A stretch of DNA of 64,000 bases from Pempheris klunzingeri (lineage: Eukaryota; Chordata; Actinopteri; Acropomatiformes; Pempheridae), in contig NC_092013.1 of NCBI RefSeq assembly GCF_042242105.1, positions 7,544,730-7,608,729 of the forward strand. Reading direction: 5' to 3'. The notes beneath the pieces were generated by a model. That model was not told the origin of the DNA. It was given only the letters and a program-made list of their open reading frames with translations, and did not search any database. Below, piece after piece: positions 60,161 to 64,000 of this stretch. A program made the position numbers and the translations under genes. The first letter of the stretch is position 1; the number at the start of each line of letters is the position of its first letter.

Positions 60161-60454
60161 GGCCAGTGGGAATAAACGGAGGGATGGAGAAGTCCGCGAG
60201 TCACCATCACGGATCCCCGCTGTCAGTCCGCACCGCGCGGCCCAATAGTCTCGCTGAACGCGGCAGGCTCGCCCCCCCCACCCCCCAGCCCCGTCCTCTC
60301 AGCCCCGCCCCCCTCCTTGAGCTGTCCTCTCCGTGCACGCGCGTGGTCCCCCCCTCCCCTCCACCTCCACCTCACCACCACCACCACCACTTCCACCACC
60401 ACTAGGTCGAGTCGAGGAGGAGGAGGAGGAGGAAGAGGAGGAGGAGGAGGAGGG
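60161..60454 (+). promoter_or_regulatory. camta1: camta1 GC-rich promoter / 5' UTR
   Basis: Strongly GC-rich, CpG-containing sequence with C-rich runs, a CCACCACC stretch (60,370-60,402) and a GAG/GGA tract (60413-60453) ending at the start codon. No TATA box was seen. This is typical of a CpG-island promoter of a brain-expressed gene. Confidence 0.55.
60413..60453. repeat. (GGA)n tract abutting the camta1 start codon
   Basis: Trinucleotide GAG/GGA repeat in the presumed 5' UTR, ending directly before the ATG at 60455. It could affect translation through length change or G-rich structure. Confidence 0.88.
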
Positions 60455-60502
60455 ATGAGGCGCGCGGCGGAGGGGAAATGGCTGCCGAAAACAAGCCGGA
60501 AG
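60455..60502 (+). CDS. camta1: Calmodulin-binding transcription activator 1, first coding exon only
   Basis: Sixteen codons encode MRRAAEGKWLPKTSRK and end in phase 0 at a gtaagag donor. The human protein begins MWRAEGKWLPKTSRK, an almost exact match, and CAMTA1 follows DNAJC11 in human 1p36 as it does here. CAMTA1 is a nuclear factor with a CG-1 DNA-binding domain, TIG domain, ankyrin repeats and IQ motifs. All of those lie beyond the window, because CAMTA1 has very long first introns. An extra Ala makes the start one residue longer than human. A second ATG (60478-60480), with G at -3 and +4, opens another frame inside this exon. Confidence 0.88.
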
Positions 60503-61079
60503 GTAAGAGAGAAATAAGGGTTTTTATTTGAGGTGGCAGAGTCCTTCTATTCGGGGTTCAGACGAGGCGATGAAGGGACGGAGGCGCGGAGGGGGGAGAG
60601 AGAGATAACGCCAGGGCTTTCCCTTTCTTCCAGCCCGTCCCGAAAACACGGACGCTGGTGCTGAACCAGCGACTGTGTGGAGCACGGTTAACCGACAGCA
60701 GATAAATAACGGGAGGAGAGTTGTCCTGTCGGTATGAGCTCTGAGTGAGCCGGGATGGGGCAGTTTTTCACCGTCCAGCGCTTGCCAGCGTCTCCCCTGA
60801 GTAGCTGGTTTATGAGTGGTTTTGAAGCGTTTGGCATAAAAGGGATGGGGATGAGAGAGGATGAGAGTGGTTCACGCTGAAGGAATTCAGATGCTCTCCG
60901 TGCGTGCGTGCGTGTGTGTGTGCGCGCGCGTGTTTGTGTGCGTGTGTGTTTATCAGTCTGTGTGTCTCTCTTTAAGCATAAAATACACCATTGAATCGTT
61001 GATTTCCTTTCCTGACAGGCAGGCATCCTCCCAGACCAGCTGTGCATTTATTCAGTCAATCCAGTATTGGTGTGTGTGA

Positions 61080-61146
61080 ATGTGTGTGTGTGCGTGCGTG
61101 TGCGTGTGTGTGCGTGTGTGTGTGTGTGTGTTTGTGTGTGTTTATG
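61080..61146. repeat. Interrupted (GT)n tract
   Basis: Long GT-rich stretch with GC and TT interruptions in camta1 intron 1. Confidence 0.9.
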
Positions 61147-61239
61147 TTTGTGCTCATTTGGTGTTGATGTGTGCTCATGGTGAAGGCAGTGAAGGTGAGA
61201 ATCTGGCTGCATTGAGGGGGTGGAGTGTATGTGTGTCAG

Positions 61240-61282
61240 TTTTAGGTCATATCATGCGATTCATACATGATATGACCTAAAA
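61240..61282. repeat. Perfect 17-bp inverted repeat with 9-nt loop
   Basis: TTTTAGGTCATATCATG (61240-61256) and its exact complement (61266-61282) flank the loop CGATTCATA. It lies in camta1 intron 1. Confidence 0.9.
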
Positions 61283-61818
61283 GTTTAGTTTGCATTTCTT
61301 ACTCCTTCAACTCTCGGGATCATTATTATCTCACACACACACACACACACACACACACATTGTTCAGCCTGTTATTCATTCATTCATGAATTATTTAAGG
61401 GATGACCAAAATCACCATGGCAATATTATCTCCATCTCAAGCGCGGGAGTTAATTAAATCTTTATTTCTTACTCAGAGTGTTTGACATTTGTTTATGAAC
61501 ATCCCCTGGTTTTTAGCCTGCTTTAAGTGCCGCTCCTATTGTTCAGTAAGTTCTGATATCACACATTTCCTGACAGGCCTCTAAACACGACAGCTGAGTG
61601 TGTTGTTATGGATTCTGCAACTTAAGAGCACATACAGCATGGAAATTTGGCTGTAGATTCTTCTTGACTGAATCCTCCCCCTGCAAAGTCACACTAAAAA
61701 TGACAGGAGGAGTTGATAACCCGCTCTCCACTAGGGAGCGATGCTGAGCAAGGCCTCTCTAGCGGGCGAATTTTGGATAACTTGGCCTACACAAGTAGCA
61801 TCATACATTTTCAGGCGT

Positions 61819-61822
<4 letters not shown>

Positions 61823-61853
<31 letters not shown>
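61823..61853. repeat. (CA)n microsatellite
   Basis: About 15 CA units in camta1 intron 1. A further CA tract lies at 61332-61359. Confidence 0.93.
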
Positions 61854-61856
<3 letters not shown>

Positions 61857-62635
61857 TGCAGGCGAGCATGCAGAGTGTATCCAGAGGCAAAGTGAAGGGT
61901 TGAGAGTCCCATTGCGTGAAAAGACTCGATGTGTAGATGAGACAGATGGCCCATGGGCTGATCAGCAGGCAGTGTACCACATAAATATAAAACCATCCCC
62001 CTGCCCATACTGTACAGTACCTGCACACACGCAAACACTCTCACGCATTCACAGCATGAGGCTTTTTTTTGTCCATTGCCCCCTCTGTGTTGTGTGTAAA
62101 GAGGGCGTAATAATTTACGAGGCTCAGCCGTGCTGAATGAAAGCCAAATGAATCGCCGGGGCGATGGAGGCAGGACGCAGCTATCCACTCTTCCCCCTGG
62201 CAGATGTGCGTGGCGCTGATCAGCAGAGTACACCAGTGGGCATGAGAACAACATCCACCATATAGCATGGAAGACCATCTCCCTCTGCGCTGGTTGGTCT
62301 ACTTTGTATCATAGCAACAGTGGTCAGGGAAACAGAGAAATGATGAGAGAGAAGAGAAACTAAAGCTGGGTACAAGTTAGTCACACACATGGAGGCAGTG
62401 TATCTACTGTGGCCAATCGATCAGGGGACACAATGCATGCAAGTTAGTGGATCAGAAAATGGATCAGCCCACATGCATATCACTTGGAGTTTTGTTTCTG
62501 GGCTTTAGAGGAGGAAGAATGAGGTGAGGTGTGCGACTGCCAAGGAAACCAAAGTCCGGAGCGTCTCCTAAATACATCTCTGTTTTTGTCTCTTTCTCGC
62601 TCTTTTTTTTTTTCTCCCCCCCCTTCTTCTTGTAG

Positions 62636-62731
62636 GACTGAAGAAGATAAGAAATCCAGAGCGAATGGTCAGGATTGCAGTTGGTTACACAGGACACACC
62701 CCTCCCAAGAGTGACGACACTGACGCCAACA
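62636..62731 (+). other. Candidate 96-nt cassette exon in camta1, alternative frame
   Basis: A long pyrimidine tract and TTCTTGTAG acceptor precede it, and a GTAAGAG donor follows at 62732. Spliced to exon 1 it stays open only in the frame of the internal ATG at 60478, giving MAAENKPEG followed by about 31 residues including ERMVRIAVGYTGHTPPK and DDTDAN. In the main camta1 frame it would put a TGA at its second codon. It is not part of the standard human CAMTA1 protein, and I do not recognise the peptide. It may be a minor isoform, a poison exon or chance. Confidence 0.4.
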
Positions 62732-64000
62732 GTAAGAGACACACAAACACTCTTCACACTGTTTGTGCGTGTGCGTGCACGTTCGCCAGCAGCGCAGGGT
62801 GACTCTGGGAGCAAGTATAAAAGCCTTCTGGCAGAATGATGTGATGCGGGAGCTGAGGTCTCCTTCTCATCTGCTCTGTAACAGATCACACTTACACATA
62901 CATACACACACTCACACATACACAAAACAAACACACACTCTATCTCTGTGTCTCTGCTGAGACGTCATTCCAACTCAGCTCTGTTACACATCATGTTTAT
63001 TCATGCATGCCAGTACAGTATTAGTGCACACACACACACACACACACACACTATTGCACACAGCCACAGAGAAGGCAGGGCTTACTTTAGCTATCAGTAG
63101 TTTATTGTCACACCTAATCTGTACACATGGCATTATGTATCTATAATCCTCAGTGGGCCTGGTTAAACTAGAAGTGAGATGGAGTGTGTAATCTGGGGTC
63201 GCCGCGTGGTCGTGTATGCGTGTGAGTGTGTGAGTGTGTCCTGGGCATGTGTGCGGTTGCTGTGCTGCATTAGAGGTACTATAAAGGCAATGATTGCTTT
63301 GATTGGTTATTGATTTCAGAGGACATGACGCGGATGCATGTCTCTGCCTCTGTGTGTGTGTGTGTATGTTAGGGGGACAAATGGGAGGAAAATAAACAGA
63401 TGTGAGGAGGAGCAGACAGACACTCTGCTTAGTGGGGTGATGGCGGCGGTGGTGGGGGATATGGGTATAGAGGGGGAAGGTATGTCGAAACAACCCCCTC
63501 CCCAAAACACACACAGACACACAGACACACACACACACACATCCCCACCACAACGTCTTTTTTCATTTCAAAATGAGCAGATGGCCTCATACCTGCACCA
63601 GACCCTCTTATTTTGTTAGGAGGGATGAGAGAAAACGAGACCGTCGCAAAATAGCAAATAAAGAATTAAGCGAAAATCTGAAAAAACAATAGAATAGAAT
63701 AGAACAGAATAGAATAGAGCAGAGAGTTGTGTTTGGGATGGCTGTTTAATATGAGCTGAGACTTCCCGAGCCTATCCCTGTCTCCTATCTGTTCTCACGT
63801 CCCAGCTGGAGGATTACTGGAGGAAAAGTTTATCAGCAGAATGATAAAATTAGCATGCACGCCCATCTCTCTACCCCATCCCCTCCGCCCCCCGCTCTCC
63901 CTCTTTTTCTCGTCTCTCCCTCCCTCTTCCTGCACTCTCGCTCATCCCGTGCTAACGCTCCCCCCGTTCTTTCTTCTCCCTGCCCTGGCTCTCTCTCCTG
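62732..64000 (+). other. camta1 intron (continues beyond window)
   Basis: It contains CA/GT tracts (63026-63051, 63347-63365, 63510-63541), an AGAAT-type pentanucleotide repeat (63689-63718) and a C/T-rich stretch at the right edge. No exon was recognised. Confidence 0.6.
63689..63718. repeat. (ATAGA)n pentanucleotide repeat
   Basis: Six AATAG-type units, one changed to AACAG. Confidence 0.88.

Larger units (their letters stand above)
60503..62635 (+). other. camta1 intron 1 (proximal part)
   Basis: It contains GT/CA microsatellites (61,080-61,146; 61332-61359; 61,823-61,853) and the perfect 17-bp hairpin at 61240-61282. Apart from the candidate exon just to its right, no coding sequence was seen. 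Confidence 0.65.

Noticed and set aside
59274-63541. Regularly spaced CA/GT blocks as a CRISPR-like array
   Set aside because: They are simple dinucleotide microsatellites of varying length and spacing in vertebrate DNA, without conserved repeat-spacer units.

Overview
This window is vertebrate nuclear DNA, almost certainly from a teleost fish and probably a spiny-rayed one. The genes are intron-split, CA/GT microsatellites are dense, and the dispersed repeats (a tRNA-derived SINE, L2-like LINE tails, several foldback elements) are of types I associate with percomorph genomes. No bacterial, organellar or intact viral content was seen. All gene models were built by hand from splice sites, reading phase and remembered human homologues. 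The a/b paralogue of each fish gene cannot be assigned from this window.

Layout, left to right. (1) 1-13,055, + strand: the 3' part of a class IIa histone deacetylase, hdac7. The first six bases are the end of an exon; seven more exons and a long 3' UTR follow. (2) 18,995-19,567, - strand: a single-exon Twist-family bHLH gene, best called twist3, with a TATA box. (3) 30,685-33,858, - strand: slc48a1 (hrg1), the four-pass haem transporter, in three exons. (4) 36,024-39,677, - strand: a four-exon gene coding for 545 aa. It joins an N-terminal module like that of fish zinc-finger proteins to a YqaJ/lambda-exonuclease-type domain whose E-x-K catalytic pair is replaced. (5) 42,571-46,399, + strand: phf13, a PHD-finger reader, in five exons. 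(6) 50,913-56,935, - strand: dnajc11, a mitochondrial J-protein, complete in 16 exons (560 aa). (7) From 60,455, + strand: the first coding exon of camta1; the rest lies beyond the window.

Two syntenic blocks meet here. hdac7-slc48a1 corresponds to human 12q13 (tail-to-tail in both), and phf13-dnajc11-camta1 corresponds to human 1p36. The YqaJ-domain gene sits at the junction. Twist between hdac7 and slc48a1 parallels TWIST1 next to HDAC9 and TWIST2 next to HDAC4, which supports the twist3 call. The genes do not form one pathway: they cover chromatin regulation (hdac7, phf13), transcription (twist3, camta1), haem transport (slc48a1) and mitochondrial architecture (dnajc11).

The most unusual items are the apparently nuclease-dead YqaJ gene, two long near-perfect hairpins inside introns of slc48a1 and dnajc11, a second reading frame open across camta1 exon 1 and a downstream candidate exon, and the class IIa HDAC-Twist linkage.
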